Source: Burkholderiales bacterium Ga0074133
Lineage (GTDB): Bacteria > Pseudomonadota > Gammaproteobacteria > Burkholderiales > Burkholderiaceae_C
Assembly: GCA_001464865.1 (NCBI GenBank)
Contig: LNEG01000009.1
Location: 1-64,000, forward strand
DNA length: 64,000 nt
Direction of reading: 5' to 3'
The position numbers and the translations under genes were made by a program. Shown here piece after piece: positions 16,057 through 24,538 of this stretch. The notes under the pieces are model-generated. The model did not search any database. It saw nothing but the letters and a program-made list of their open reading frames with translations, and was not told the origin of the DNA. The stretch's first letter is position 1, and each line of letters begins with the position of its first letter.

Positions 16057-17187
16057 TCAGGCGCCAGGCCGGGGGCTTTTCGACGAAGCGGTGCGTGGCT
16101 CCGCTCTCGTTTTGGCACGCGGCTGCGTCTTGGGTTTCTTGGGCACATCCACCTGCCTGGGCAGTCGCGCAGACTTCTCGCGCAACCTGGCCATCTCAGC
16201 CATTTCGGCCACCACCATGTTCATGTCCGCCCGCACTGACGCAGGGTAGCCGTCTCCGAATGCCTTGATCAGGCGGTCCAGTGCACCATCGACCTTGTGG
16301 CGGGCGTTCCAACCAGCGGCAAAGGCCTTCGACGGATCCTCGGGCACCTCGTAGTGGGTCTGCGCCTGAGCAGGGGAGAGTGCATCAAGCCCCAGCAAAC
16401 CGGCCTCGCGCTCAAGAAGGCTCAAGTCCTCTGCTTCGGTTGAGCCCACTTCTGCACCGGCGTCGGCCCGAGCCTCAGGGTCTGCGTCCAATGCTTCGGG
16501 CGCGGCGCCGCCTGGGGCGTCATCACCCCTGGCCATGTCCAGAACCTTGCGAACGCGCATGCGGAATTTGTCCCACGTCAACCGTGGCACGTGGCTCAGG
16601 TCGCCGGCGGCCATCGTGGGGAAGTGCATGTGATCGGCGACAAGGCACACGAGGTGCACGAGCGCAGCCTCATCGACCCATACTTCAAACGGTCCATCGT
16701 GCTTCGCACGCTCCGGCAACCCGTCGGCCAGCGCATCGCGCGCCAAACCGGGCCTCAGCGCATCCAATGCAGTGCTCAGCGACATCTGGGAGAAAGCTTC
16801 GACGCAGTTGAATTCCACAGCATCGCCACCGGGCACAGCCTCATCTCCCTGCCACGCCTGAGGAAAGAAGCGGGCACGAAGGCGCGGGCGAACCAGCAGC
16901 TGCAGCGCCGCCATGGCTTCAGTGAGTGAGCCGTCTTCGCATGGCGGCATGGTGGTGGCAAAGGGGCCGCTTGCCGTGTTGATGGCAACCTCGATGTACT
17001 GGACTCGGGTCCAGGGCATCTGTGAGCGCTCCACCGTAGCATCCGGCCAGTGGCTGGTGCTCGCACCCATGGGCACCTTTTGGTATGCGCTGGCCACAGG
17101 GATTTTCGTGCCGCCAGGAGAGGTGATCGCGAACACCGCAGCCGAGATCACATGGTCTTTGAAGTCAGAAAGGTCGTCGTGTGACAT
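16057..17187 (-). CDS. Hypothetical protein, 376 aa
   Basis: The ATG at 17187 (MSHDDLSDF) is chosen; a TTG at 17205 would add 6 residues. The first 230 residues are an unrecognised globular domain, followed by an acidic linker (DADPEARADAGAEVGSTEAED). The C-terminus is strongly basic (KKPKTQPRAKTRAEPRTA), suggesting nucleic-acid or membrane contact. It is the third gene of the leftward operon driven by the promoter at 18105-18133. Confidence 0.6.
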   Translation of the reverse strand: MSHDDLSDFKDHVISAAVFAITSPGGTKIPVASAYQKVPMGASTSHWPDATVERSQMPWTRVQYIEVAINTASGPFATTMPPCEDGSLTEAMAALQLLVRPRLRARFFPQAWQGDEAVPGGDAVEFNCVEAFSQMSLSTALDALRPGLARDALADGLPERAKHDGPFEVWVDEAALVHLVCLVADHMHFPTMAAGDLSHVPRLTWDKFRMRVRKVLDMARGDDAPGGAAPEALDADPEARADAGAEVGSTEAEDLSLLEREAGLLGLDALSPAQAQTHYEVPEDPSKAFAAGWNARHKVDGALDRLIKAFGDGYPASVRADMNMVVAEMAEMARLREKSARLPRQVDVPKKPKTQPRAKTRAEPRTASSKSPRPGA

Positions 17188-17211
17188 GTTGGTATGTGCG
17201 TGCAACCGGTC

Positions 17212-17700
17212 TCAGAGAGACCCGTCGAGAACAAGCCCAAAAGCCTTGTCGATGGCCCTCATGGTCTGAACGAGGTCGGGGCGCGCAGCTGATGCCGGCG
17301 CCACAGCCTCTCCATCCACATGAGTGAGGAAATCATGGATGGGAAGCCCGTAGGCCTCCATCAGTTTTAACCCGCCCTCGCGCACCTGGCGGACAGACTC
17401 CTGTCTTTCGGCCGCGCTTGCATATGGGAAGCTGAAACGGTGGAGCCCAAAAGCCTCAACGGAGATCGATGAAGCCCCACTGAAGTCGACCACCAACTCC
17501 ACAAAACCCTGCTGACCGAGTTCTGGGTTGGGCAGCCAGCGGTCGTAGAGCGAGATGGCGCTGGCAAAGGGGAGCATGGAGGTGGGGACCTGCGCACGGA
17601 TGGCGCCATCGACCAAAGCAGCCGCCATGTCTGGGCTGCAGCAAGCCTGGACGCAGGACGCACCGGCCCCATGCTGCGCGAACTCGGCCGGGCAGGGCAT
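17212..17700 (-). CDS. Hypothetical protein, 162 aa
   Basis: The ATG at 17700 overlaps the stop of the upstream gene (TGATG), showing translational coupling. The N-terminus has two cysteines (SCVQACCSPDMAAA). The centre contains FVELVVDFSGASSISVEAFG, a strand-helix pattern. No family recognised. Its function probably relates to the neighbouring unknown genes at 16057 and 17700. Confidence 0.6.
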   Translation of the reverse strand: MPCPAEFAQHGAGASCVQACCSPDMAAALVDGAIRAQVPTSMLPFASAISLYDRWLPNPELGQQGFVELVVDFSGASSISVEAFGLHRFSFPYASAAERQESVRQVREGGLKLMEAYGLPIHDFLTHVDGEAVAPASAARPDLVQTMRAIDKAFGLVLDGSL

Positions 17701-18068
17701 CACAGGCTCGGGCGGGCAACTGCGTGAGCGGTGGAAAAGCGGATCATTTCACCGGACTCACCGGCGCGGCGGGCCAGCACCCAACGGGGCTTGTCACCAC
17801 CGACGAAGACCAGATCACGAGGCGTGATCACGTAGCCGCTGGCGTCGATGAGTTCGTAGCCCTCGGGAAGCGAGCCCTTCAGCGAGTCGTCACGCGATGG
17901 AGCGGCAGCCTTGGGGGCTTTGAGTTGGGTCAGGATGGCCGGGTGGGAGGCGCGAACCAGAACTTCCGGTTTGCCCCAGGTGGCTTTGCCGGCAGGCCGG
18001 CCGCAGTTCTGGGTGTTGCGGGCACCGGTGGTGCGGATGGCGGTGGCGTTGAATTTGGCTGCGTTCAT
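17700..18068 (-). CDS. Hypothetical protein, 122 aa; first gene of the operon
   Basis: The ATG at 18068 is chosen because the family promoter's -10 ends at 18105, which excludes longer starts. The N-terminus is rich in asparagine, threonine and glycine (FNATAIRTTGARNTQNCG). The C-terminal 60 residues include YELIDASGYVITPRDLVFV and KPRWVLARRAG, a beta-rich pattern. No family recognised. It leads the operon 18068 to 15356. Confidence 0.6.
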   Translation of the reverse strand: MNAAKFNATAIRTTGARNTQNCGRPAGKATWGKPEVLVRASHPAILTQLKAPKAAAPSRDDSLKGSLPEGYELIDASGYVITPRDLVFVGGDKPRWVLARRAGESGEMIRFSTAHAVARPSL

Positions 18069-18104
18069 GATGTGGGCCTTTGGGCGTTGAGGAATTGTAC
18101 GCAA

Positions 18105-18133
18105 AGGATATCTGATACACACGCATACGACAA
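18105..18133 (-). promoter_or_regulatory. Family promoter TTGTCG-N17-TATCCT for the 18068-15356 operon
   Basis: Read leftward: TTGTCG (18128-18133), 17 bases, TATCCT (18105-18110) within AGATATCCTTTGCG. The -10 is 37 bases from the ATG. Confidence 0.88.
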
Positions 18134-18216
18134 CGGCGAACCACCTGTGCACCCACCGTGATGGAAAGCACGATAACTCACGTTCAGGAATGGATGCTCG
18201 GCCCCTGGGCCGGCAA

Positions 18217-18966
18217 TCACTGGGGCTTCAGCTTGGCCTTGCAGTGCGGGCAGGCAGCACTCTTCGAAAACACGAACAGGCTGCAGTCCGGGCAGCGCAC
18301 GTGCGTTTTGGGGTCCGGGTAGGTGTAGCGCACCCGCTTGGACCTGATCAGGTACAGGTACCAGATGATGGAGGAGATCAGGGCCTTGAGGAATTCCGGC
18401 GCCAGTCCGTTGGCCATCGCGTCCACCGAGGCTTCGGGTAGGTCACTGATGTTGAGCATGAGGAACGTCTGGACGATGAAGACAACTGGAATCAGGATGA
18501 AGTACCACTTTGCCACCGTGGGCGCATTGGGGAAGCCCTTGGCCAGTCGATATCCCACATAAACGGACCACAAGATGGTGAGGACGGTGAACCAGCTCAA
18601 CATCTCGCGAAGGGTGCCGAATGCCGGGTAAGCGTCGACCAAGGGGGTGATCTCGCTATACGCACGACTGAAAGAGCCAACTGTGAACACGGGGCCAATG
18701 ACCATGAGCACAACGACAAGGAAGCGCAGCCATCCACCCACGCCTGTGAGTTTCAGAACGTCTGCGGTGATCTTCTCGGTCTCAGGGCTGGCTGCTGGCG
18801 CCGAGGGGAAGGCGTGCGCCGCAGATGCCTGTGGAGCTGGGGTTGGCGTGCTCGGGACCTGCGGATCCACCGCTCCTGGGGCAGCCACCATGGGCGAGCC
18901 GCAGTTGAAGCAGAACTTGCTGGTGGCTTCGTTGGCCTTGCCGCACTGTGTACAAAAAATACTCAC
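18217..18966 (-). CDS. Zinc-ribbon multi-pass membrane protein, 249 aa
   Basis: The GTG at 18966 with AGGGG upstream is preferred over a GTG at 19011. The N-terminus is a double-CxxC zinc ribbon (FCTQCGKAN, FCFNCGSP). A proline/alanine-rich linker leads to a membrane domain with four hydrophobic segments (about residues 80-220: FLVVVLMVIGPVFTVG, WFTVLTILWSVYVGYRL, FILIPVVFIVQTFL, ALISSIIWYLYL). The protein ends in a second ribbon-like motif (RCPDCSLFVF, CPHCKAKL). Related proteins are common but uncharacterised. It follows another zinc-ribbon membrane protein. Confidence 0.75.
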   Translation of the reverse strand: MSIFCTQCGKANEATSKFCFNCGSPMVAAPGAVDPQVPSTPTPAPQASAAHAFPSAPAASPETEKITADVLKLTGVGGWLRFLVVVLMVIGPVFTVGSFSRAYSEITPLVDAYPAFGTLREMLSWFTVLTILWSVYVGYRLAKGFPNAPTVAKWYFILIPVVFIVQTFLMLNISDLPEASVDAMANGLAPEFLKALISSIIWYLYLIRSKRVRYTYPDPKTHVRCPDCSLFVFSKSAACPHCKAKLKPQ

Positions 18967-19025
18967 GCCTTCACCCCTTGGAACTTGGTTGTTGTGCTGA
19001 GGCGGCCTCACCGCCTCGGTGCTTC

Positions 19026-19844
19026 TCAGAACTGCGCAGCGAACTCGCGCAGCTTCACCGATCCCGTGAGCTCGAAATCCGAGCCGTTGGTTGTTGAGCG
19101 GAGTTTGAAGACTTGTGCACCGCCCTTGGATTCGATGCCCACCAGCTTGTACGCGTAGTGTTCCAGTTTGGCGATAGCCGCTTTGTCCAGCTCGTTGACA
19201 ACGGGATCCACGCCTTGTTCAACACGTGCAGCCGCATTGCCCTCCATGACTCTTCCCTGACCCGCCGGAGTGGCTGTGGCCATGGGAGTAGCCGCCTGCG
19301 CGCGCCTGGCATTCACCGACTCAATGCCATGTGAATACGCCAGCGCCTCCGACAGCCCATCGAACTGGTCCAGGTCGACGATGAACTTGCCAAGGGCGTC
19401 GTTTTTCTCGATGGCGTACTTCTTCACCAGGAAGGTCTGGTAGCGCGGATTTGTGAGAGAACGGTCGCCGTTGAAGGTCACACCCGACCAGTCGCACACA
19501 GCCGCAGGGGACGCGGGGAGAGAAGTCGGGTCGCCGCCAGCCTGATCCACAGCCACAGCGCCAGGGTGGGCGGCGCCGTCAAACCTGGTGCCGCAGTGAG
19601 AGCAGGCAATCGCCTCTTTGGGGATGATGCCGCCGCAATCGGAGCACTTCTTCTTGTTCGGCGCGTCCTCGTTGGGCTCGATCAGGGATGCATGAATCAG
19701 CGCAATGACAAAGAAAACGACCCCATAGAAGAACCAGAGACCAAAACTTCGGCCCTTGCGCTCAGCGATGGTTGCAGGAATGGCCGCCATGGCCAGGGTG
19801 ACCAGAATGCCGATGAACAGGATGAGATTGCCGGCGTCGCTCAT
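19026..19844 (-). CDS. Membrane protein with internal zinc ribbon, 272 aa
   Basis: The ATG at 19844 opens two hydrophobic helices (ILFIGILVTLAMAAIPATIA, FGLWFFYGVVFFVIALIHAS). A zinc ribbon follows (KCSDCGGIIP, ACSHCGTRF), then a cytoplasmic region of about 180 residues with no recognised fold. Its own upstream promoter is unclear; the 130-base gap to the next gene shows nothing distinctive. It is probably co-transcribed with the similar gene at 18217. Confidence 0.7.
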   Translation of the reverse strand: MSDAGNLILFIGILVTLAMAAIPATIAERKGRSFGLWFFYGVVFFVIALIHASLIEPNEDAPNKKKCSDCGGIIPKEAIACSHCGTRFDGAAHPGAVAVDQAGGDPTSLPASPAAVCDWSGVTFNGDRSLTNPRYQTFLVKKYAIEKNDALGKFIVDLDQFDGLSEALAYSHGIESVNARRAQAATPMATATPAGQGRVMEGNAAARVEQGVDPVVNELDKAAIAKLEHYAYKLVGIESKGGAQVFKLRSTTNGSDFELTGSVKLREFAAQF

Positions 19845-19974
19845 GCGGTGTGAATGCCTCTGTGATTGGGGAGTGAACGAGCGCAAAGATGCGCCGGACG
19901 AATGTACTGGGTTCGAGCCCTCGACAAAGCCGGCGGGCGGGCGCGCAAGCCGAGTGACCTCCGGGAAAGGGGGG

Positions 19975-20451
19975 TCACCGAGGCCGGCGAAGCGGAACGC
20001 CCTTCATCAGCAGGTCTGCCGGGTGCGGGGCTGGCGCCACCGCCGGCGCAGCCGCGGGGACCGCGTTCGGCCGCGCAAGCCCGGCAGGCGCCTGCAGCCC
20101 CAGGGACTGAGGTTGATCCGCCGACACGAGCAGCTCGGAGTTGCTGGGGTTGGCCGCCATGACCACTGGGTTGTGGCGTCGCATGGCTGCCAGAACCATC
20201 ATCAGATGGATCGACTGGCCACCTTCGCCGCGCTCTATTTTGCGAAGAGTGACGTGGGAGATGCCCAGAACCTCGGCCATCTCCACCTGGCCAAGGCCGT
20301 AGATCTCCACCCGGGCTTTCTGGATGTTCTTCCCGATGGACTTGAGGGCGCGCTCCGCGTTCTTCTCGAAGTCACCTGGGGTGAATTTCTTCAGTGGTTG
20401 TGCTGCTGCTCGTGGTGAGCGGGCAGCATCTTTCTCGGCTGCCTTGTTCAT
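19975..20451 (-). CDS. Xre-family helix-turn-helix regulator, 158 aa
   Basis: Residues about 30-85 carry an HTH: FEKNAERALKSIGKNIQKAR, then LGQVEMAEVLGISHVTLRKI and ERGEGGQSIHLMM. Unlike most Xre repressors, it has a long alanine/proline-rich tail (AVPAAAPAVAPAPHPADLL), likely disordered. The start at 20451 sits 31 bases downstream of a family promoter. It has no adjacent toxin partner, so it is more likely a regulator than an antitoxin. Confidence 0.78.
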   Translation of the reverse strand: MNKAAEKDAARSPRAAAQPLKKFTPGDFEKNAERALKSIGKNIQKARVEIYGLGQVEMAEVLGISHVTLRKIERGEGGQSIHLMMVLAAMRRHNPVVMAANPSNSELLVSADQPQSLGLQAPAGLARPNAVPAAAPAVAPAPHPADLLMKGVPLRRPR

Positions 20452-20481
20452 ACAGAGGTCCTTGGTTGAATGATTGATCAA

Positions 20482-20510
20482 AAGATATCGACTTTCCACC
20501 GCTTCGACAA
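20482..20510 (-). promoter_or_regulatory. Family promoter TTGTCG-N17-TATCTT
   Basis: Read leftward: TTGTCG (20505-20510), 17 bases, TATCTT (20482-20487) in GATATCTTTTG. It drives the HTH gene starting at 20451. Confidence 0.85.
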
Positions 20511-20557
20511 CAAGTGTCCCCGACTTGAGCACCCATCTTCCCAGCCCGGAAGGTGTT

Positions 20558-21820
20558 TCATGGCTTAGTGCGCTTGGAGCGGCCCGACGGACATGGATCT
20601 TCGCCAGGAGCGCAAGGCGCCCAGGTCAGCTCCTTCTGGCTCAACACCGCGTGTACGTCGTAGAACCCGCGACGGCTGACCTCCGTTGTTTCGCACCTGA
20701 ACCTGGAGAGCGCGCCCGACTGGGCAGTGAAGTACGCGTGAAGGCTGCCCGGCTCCACTGTGAAGGCCTCAAACGAACCCTCGGCAATGAAGTCATCAAA
20801 GGCGGCCTGGCCGTCGACCTCGCCAAGCTTCACGATCACCATGCGGCGCAGCACCTCTTCGTCGATGATGGTGGCCCACCACAGGTCTGTGCAGACAGAG
20901 GCTACCTCCTCGCCGGTCACAGCTGAAGGAAGCTCCCCGTCACTCGATCCGAGGAGGTCGTGATCTTTGCGACGGAACACGCCAGGGCTGGTGTTGCCCA
21001 CGCAGATCGAGAGAAATCCATGCTCCCGAGCGTAGTGCTCGGTCTTCTTCTGGCGGCCATGACCCGTGTTGATGTCGAAGTTGTTTTCATCGGAATCGAC
21101 GATATTGGAGAAAACGCCCCCCTCAAAGCGGAACCAGTCCGCGACCAGCAATTTGCCGCTGGGTGCGGGGATGGTGACTTTGATGACATCTTCGGCAGGG
21201 GTGGGGCCCACGCGGCTGTAGGTGAAGCCGTCTTTCCAGGACGGGCCAGCCGACTTGCGTTCCACGAGGGCGGGGCGCCATCCGCGGCGGATGTAGGTCA
21301 GGATATTGAGTCCAGTGGCATCGCAGACCTGAGGGGAGTCCACCAAGATGCCGAAGAGGAACGACCCCGATGAGTACGAAGCGCACAGGCGGTTGTACTC
21401 ATAGACCATCGAAACCGGACCTCTGTTGGATTGGTTTTTGGCGCGCATCAGTGCCGTGAAGAGGTCTTGCGCCAATGGCTGGGCAACCGTGTCGACGGTA
21501 TACGGGCTGCGATCGCCATCGAGCATCCGGTTCCAGGCGTCAGCAAAACGGATGCCGCGGCGCTCCGTGTGCTCAATGCGCTCCAAGACGCCTGCGTCGA
21601 AAAGGGCAGCCATGAACTTCGTCACGGCCTCATCCAGCAAGTCCATGTGCGCGCGAAACACCGCTTTGTCGCCCCGTTCACTGTCATCCATGTCCAGCGC
21701 CAGGAACTCAGCGGCCTCGGTGTACTGCTCAAGCGTGAAGAATTGCTCAAAGCGCACGGCGCTCAGGGGCGAATTGTTCGAGTCGGTGGTTTCAGGGGCG
21801 TAGATGTCGATTTTGGTCAT
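20558..21820 (-). CDS. Hypothetical protein, 420 aa
   Basis: The ATG at 21820 (MTKIDIYAPETTDSN) is only seven bases from the -10 of its promoter, so the transcript is probably leaderless. The protein is acidic and globular without membrane segments. It contains VSMVYEYNRLCASYSSGSF, WFRFEGGVFSNIVDSDENN and INTGHGRQKKTEHYAREHG. I recognise no family. It is divergent from the rightward gene train starting at 21928. Confidence 0.65.
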   Translation of the reverse strand: MTKIDIYAPETTDSNNSPLSAVRFEQFFTLEQYTEAAEFLALDMDDSERGDKAVFRAHMDLLDEAVTKFMAALFDAGVLERIEHTERRGIRFADAWNRMLDGDRSPYTVDTVAQPLAQDLFTALMRAKNQSNRGPVSMVYEYNRLCASYSSGSFLFGILVDSPQVCDATGLNILTYIRRGWRPALVERKSAGPSWKDGFTYSRVGPTPAEDVIKVTIPAPSGKLLVADWFRFEGGVFSNIVDSDENNFDINTGHGRQKKTEHYAREHGFLSICVGNTSPGVFRRKDHDLLGSSDGELPSAVTGEEVASVCTDLWWATIIDEEVLRRMVIVKLGEVDGQAAFDDFIAEGSFEAFTVEPGSLHAYFTAQSGALSRFRCETTEVSRRGFYDVHAVLSQKELTWAPCAPGEDPCPSGRSKRTKP

Positions 21821-21826
21821 GCACAA

Positions 21827-21855
21827 AAGATATCGGTTTTCGTCAAGTTCGACAG
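21827..21855 (-). promoter_or_regulatory. Family promoter CTGTCG-N17-TATCTT, leaderless arrangement
   Basis: Read leftward: CTGTCG (21850-21855), 17 bases, TATCTT (21827-21832) in GATATCTTTTGTGC. The start codon at 21820 falls where transcription would begin. Confidence 0.82.
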
Positions 21856-21886
21856 ATGTGTGCATGCGTGCAGGCCATGTTTCAGA

Positions 21887-21892
21887 TATCTT
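21887..21892 (+). promoter_or_regulatory. Family-type -10 TATCTT (weak -35)
   Basis: CAGATATCTTTAG upstream of the rightward gene at 21928 repeats the GATATCTT core, but the hexamer 17 bases upstream (ATGCGT) does not match TTGTCG. It is back-to-back with the leftward promoter at 21827-21855. Confidence 0.5.
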
Positions 21893-21927
21893 TAGAGCAG
21901 CAGCACTTCCGCGCGCGAAAGAATCCG

Positions 21928-22599
21928 ATGGTCGATTTCAAAAAACTCAGTGATCCCGTGTACCGCGCGGAGGTGAAGGCGCGACAGCATGCAGCCGAAG
22001 AGCGCCAAGAAGCCCTCAAAAAGGCCATCGACAGCGCCCTGGAGTTGTGTGAGAACAAAGCCTGGGCTCTAAGCCCCAGGGAGCAGGAATTCATCCGCTC
22101 CGCAAAACGCGCCCACAACAGCTTCCGCCCGCTCACGCCGGCGCAGGTCAAGTGGCTGGGCGACGTTGAAGAGAAAGTTCTCGCTCGCGTGGGCTTCATC
22201 ACGGTGACCCAGGGATTGCGGGGCTGGTTTGCCGTTCACATCACCACCGACGAAGACGGCTGCATGGCGCCGGAGGCCAGTGGATTTGGTAGCTCTTCCT
22301 CCCCAGAAGGGGCGTACGAAGAAGCGCAGGCATGGGCCGAGTCCGAGGGCCTCCCCTTTGTCGCAGTGAACAGCAATCAACCATCCAGCCTCAAAGAGGT
22401 GCTGGCGTCCCAGGCGGCCCCGGTAACGCCTGCTCCTTCTGCGCCACCGGCGACCTTCACGACGCCCGATCAATCGCTGAACCGAAGTCTCGATGCCAGT
22501 GCTGCCGCCTTGGTGCAAACCCCCGCGGTCGAAGCCGAGCCTACTCGTGGTCGTGCACTCATTGAGGCGGTACGCGCGCGTGCACGTGGTCCGCGATGA
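21928..22599 (+). CDS. Hypothetical protein, 223 aa; first gene of a rightward train
   Basis: The ATG at 21928 is chosen because an earlier ATG lies upstream of the promoter. The N-terminal 90 residues are helical and charged (RAEVKARQHAAEERQEALKK). The centre (VTQGLRGWFAVHITTDEDG, then SSPEGAYEEAQAWAESEGL) resembles small DUF2188-like folds. The tail is a proline/alanine linker ending in a basic RARARGPR. The stop overlaps the start of the nucleotidyltransferase gene (ATGA), so the two are coupled. Confidence 0.6.
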   Translation: MVDFKKLSDPVYRAEVKARQHAAEERQEALKKAIDSALELCENKAWALSPREQEFIRSAKRAHNSFRPLTPAQVKWLGDVEEKVLARVGFITVTQGLRGWFAVHITTDEDGCMAPEASGFGSSSSPEGAYEEAQAWAESEGLPFVAVNSNQPSSLKEVLASQAAPVTPAPSAPPATFTTPDQSLNRSLDASAAALVQTPAVEAEPTRGRALIEAVRARARGPR

Positions 22600-23045
22600 G
22601 CAGCAACCCGGCAACCTTCAAGCCATTCGTGGTCCCCACGCAGGAAGAGATCTGCGAAGTCCTGCACGACCACCCACTGATCAAGCTGCGCGAGCGCGTT
22701 GTGCGTGCCTTTCTGGTGGGCTCGCATGCCCAGCAGCACCTGGGTGTGGGCACCGTCCACGCCGAGAGTGATGTCGACATCCTGCTGGAGGTGGTGCCGC
22801 GAGCGGGCGAGGAGGCGAGGGAAATGGAAGATCGATACCGCCAGCGCCTGCGTCAGCATTTTGTGACCCACAACATCCGCACCAAAGATGACAGCGTGCA
22901 CCCGCAGTGGTGCGGCCGCAGGGTCGACGTGTACTTCACCTTTGACGCGGCGCCCGAAGAGCGCGCAAAAGTCGAGCTCGAGAGGCTTTCGCCAGGCGCA
23001 AGCGCATCACCCAACCAGGGTAGGCGCACAGGGCGCCGACCATGA
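22596..23045 (+). CDS. Nucleotidyltransferase-fold protein (MNT/Pol-beta type), 149 aa
   Basis: FLVGSHAQQHLGVG followed by ESDVDILLEV matches the GS-x-DxD signature of pol-beta nucleotidyltransferases, with a longer than usual gap. A third acidic residue sits in GRRVDVYFTF. Such small proteins include MNT antitoxins that AMPylate HEPN toxins, but no HEPN gene is adjacent; the upstream coupled gene is unrelated. It ends in a basic tail. The fold is fairly sure, the role is not. Confidence 0.7.
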   Translation: MSSNPATFKPFVVPTQEEICEVLHDHPLIKLRERVVRAFLVGSHAQQHLGVGTVHAESDVDILLEVVPRAGEEAREMEDRYRQRLRQHFVTHNIRTKDDSVHPQWCGRRVDVYFTFDAAPEERAKVELERLSPGASASPNQGRRTGRRP

Positions 23046-23069
23046 GGCAGGACAAATAGGAGGACGACC

Positions 23070-23255
23070 ATGAACACAGTGACAGATACCAGAGCACCAG
23101 CGAGCGAGGTGGAAAAACCGACGGGCCGCAACTGCCCGGCCTGCAAGCATTCCGATTCATGGGGCATCCCGGACAGGGCTTGCTCTGTTGCCTGCCAGCC
23201 GACTGCTGATGGCAAGGGGCGAAACTTCGTGCCGCTCAACGCCACTACCCGTTGA
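23070..23255 (+). CDS. Small cysteine-pair protein, 61 aa
   Basis: A perfect AGGAGG stands 6-11 bases before the ATG at 23070, strong support for a real small gene. Four cysteines (NCPACKHSD and ACSVACQP) suggest a zinc knuckle. No family recognised. It is followed by a family promoter at 23276. Confidence 0.65.
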   Translation: MNTVTDTRAPASEVEKPTGRNCPACKHSDSWGIPDRACSVACQPTADGKGRNFVPLNATTR

Positions 23256-23275
23256 CCGGTGCGCCTTGAGGTTAG

Positions 23276-23304
23276 TTGTCGTGGTGATGGCGAGTGGATA
23301 TCCT
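23276..23304 (+). promoter_or_regulatory. Family promoter TTGTCG-N17-TATCCT
   Basis: TTGTCG (23276-23281), 17 bases, TATCCT (23299-23304) in GGATATCCTTTTTG, upstream of the gene at 23374. A rightward copy, identical in both hexamers to the leftward ones. Confidence 0.88.
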
Positions 23305-23373
23305 TTTTGAAGCATCCAGAACACCACATTCCGGCGGGACAAAGCGCCCAAAACTAAACTGAAGAAGGTCCGC

Positions 23374-23775
23374 ATGGCAACGCAAGCACTCTCAATCAAA
23401 GAACGCATTGACGCGATCATGGAGCAGGCTCAATGCTTCGCCTCGACCTGGAGCAGCGTTGATGGCCCCTTTGACCGCGGCGACACGCTCGCGCGAGCTG
23501 AGTCGGAGAAAGTCGAGCTGCGCCGCCTCGTTGCCGAAGCCCTTGAGTCCGACGAAACGCCCGACGGAACACGGCAACAGGCGGTGATGCACTGCGCCGA
23601 GATCCTGGCCGCGCACAAGTTCAATGTGACTGGCATGCCGGCACATCTGGTGTACTCCAAGGTGGTCGAAATTGGTGAGGCGCTGGGCGGAATTCCACAG
23701 CACGTCACGGAAGCTGTCCAAGAGGAGTTTGCAGCCCGGGCACTGATCGCTTCACACAACAGGACCGAATCGTGA
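23374..23775 (+). CDS. Hypothetical soluble protein, 133 aa
   Basis: It starts 70 bases after the -10 of its family promoter, with GAAGAAGG upstream. The protein is helical (IKERIDAIMEQAQCFASTW, KVELRRLVAEALE) and acidic, with no membrane segment or recognised motif. The stop overlaps the GTG start of the next gene (GTGA). Confidence 0.6.
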   Translation: MATQALSIKERIDAIMEQAQCFASTWSSVDGPFDRGDTLARAESEKVELRRLVAEALESDETPDGTRQQAVMHCAEILAAHKFNVTGMPAHLVYSKVVEIGEALGGIPQHVTEAVQEEFAARALIASHNRTES

Positions 23776-24005
23776 TCGCTTCATCTTCCAAGTTCAAACA
23801 CCTGGCCCGCGTGGGTCAGCTGGTCATCTTCCTTGTGCTCGAGGGCATTGGCCTTGCTGCGTGGTCTGCCGTCAAGAGCGGCCAGGTAAGCGCCGGGCTC
23901 GGCGCAACAGTCGGATTCGTGTGCATGGTTGGTGGATTCCTCTTCCTGTTGGTGAGTCTCATCAACTCGAACACGCCTGCGTGCACAGAAGTTGTTCCCA
24001 AGTGA
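23772..24005 (+). CDS. Small two-span membrane protein, 77 aa
   Basis: It starts with GTG at 23772 in a GTGA overlap. There are two hydrophobic helices (LVIFLVLEGIGLAAW and LGATVGFVCMVGGFLFLLV) separated by a short basic loop. No family recognised. Its stop again overlaps a GTG start, that of the HNH gene. Confidence 0.6.
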   Translation: MIASSSKFKHLARVGQLVIFLVLEGIGLAAWSAVKSGQVSAGLGATVGFVCMVGGFLFLLVSLINSNTPACTEVVPK

Positions 24006-24451
24006 AGCTGACCAAGGCTCAGCGCGCAACGCTGCGTGAGATGTTCGGTGGCCTGTGCGCCTATTGCGGGCAGCCACTGGGCCAGGTCTGGCACGCAGAT
24101 CACGTCGAGAACGTCGAGCGCAAGCTTGTATATGTGTCGGGCAAAGGGGTGGTGGCCACCGGTGAATTTCACCGGCCAGAGCGAGACACCCTTGAAAACA
24201 TGATGCCCGCCTGTCCGCCATGCAACATCGACAAGCACATCGATACGCTGGAAGGGTGGCGAAAGAAGCTCTCGAATTCCTGTGCTGTTCTCCAGCGCAA
24301 CCAGCCGACCTATCGGCATGCTCTCCGATACGGCCTGGTGCAGGAGACGGGAGTCGCGGTGGTTTTTCACTTTGAGCGTGTGCGCGCCGCTGAAAGGGCT
24401 GAAGTCAAGGCCGCAAGTGATGAAGCCAAACCCTTCAATGTCGAAGCCTGA
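24002..24451 (+). CDS. HNH endonuclease, 149 aa
   Basis: The GTG at 24002 overlaps the previous stop. The N-terminal third is a classical HNH: FGGLCAYCGQPL (first CxxC), WHADHVENVER (the DH core), and LENMMPACPPCNIDKHIDTL (second CxxC followed by the last His). The zinc-binding cysteines and histidines are all present. Such stand-alone HNH proteins act as nicking or double-strand nucleases in phages and mobile elements. The C-terminal 50 residues are of unknown role. Confidence 0.85.
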   Translation: MKLTKAQRATLREMFGGLCAYCGQPLGQVWHADHVENVERKLVYVSGKGVVATGEFHRPERDTLENMMPACPPCNIDKHIDTLEGWRKKLSNSCAVLQRNQPTYRHALRYGLVQETGVAVVFHFERVRAAERAEVKAASDEAKPFNVEA

Positions 24452-24492
24452 CTTGAGCCCCGAGGCCTGCGGCATGTAGCTGGGCGTGTGCG

Positions 24493-24521
24493 TTGTCGTC
24501 GCGCGATCGATTCGATATCCT
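24493..24521 (+). promoter_or_regulatory. Family promoter TTGTCG-N17-TATCCT
   Basis: TTGTCG (24493-24498), 17 bases, TATCCT (24516-24521) in CGATATCCTTTTTTC. The -10 ends 18 bases before the ATG at 24539. It drives the membrane-protein to dut gene train. Confidence 0.88.
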
Positions 24522-24538
24522 TTTTTCAAAGGAATCAC

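Noticed and set aside
19905-19925. GGGTTCGAGCCC, similar to a tRNA T-arm
   Set aside because: The T stem has a mismatch and no D-arm, anticodon arm or acceptor pairing could be found around it.
22596-23255. MNT/HEPN toxin-antitoxin pair
   Set aside because: The nucleotidyltransferase is present but neither neighbour shows a HEPN RxxxxH motif.
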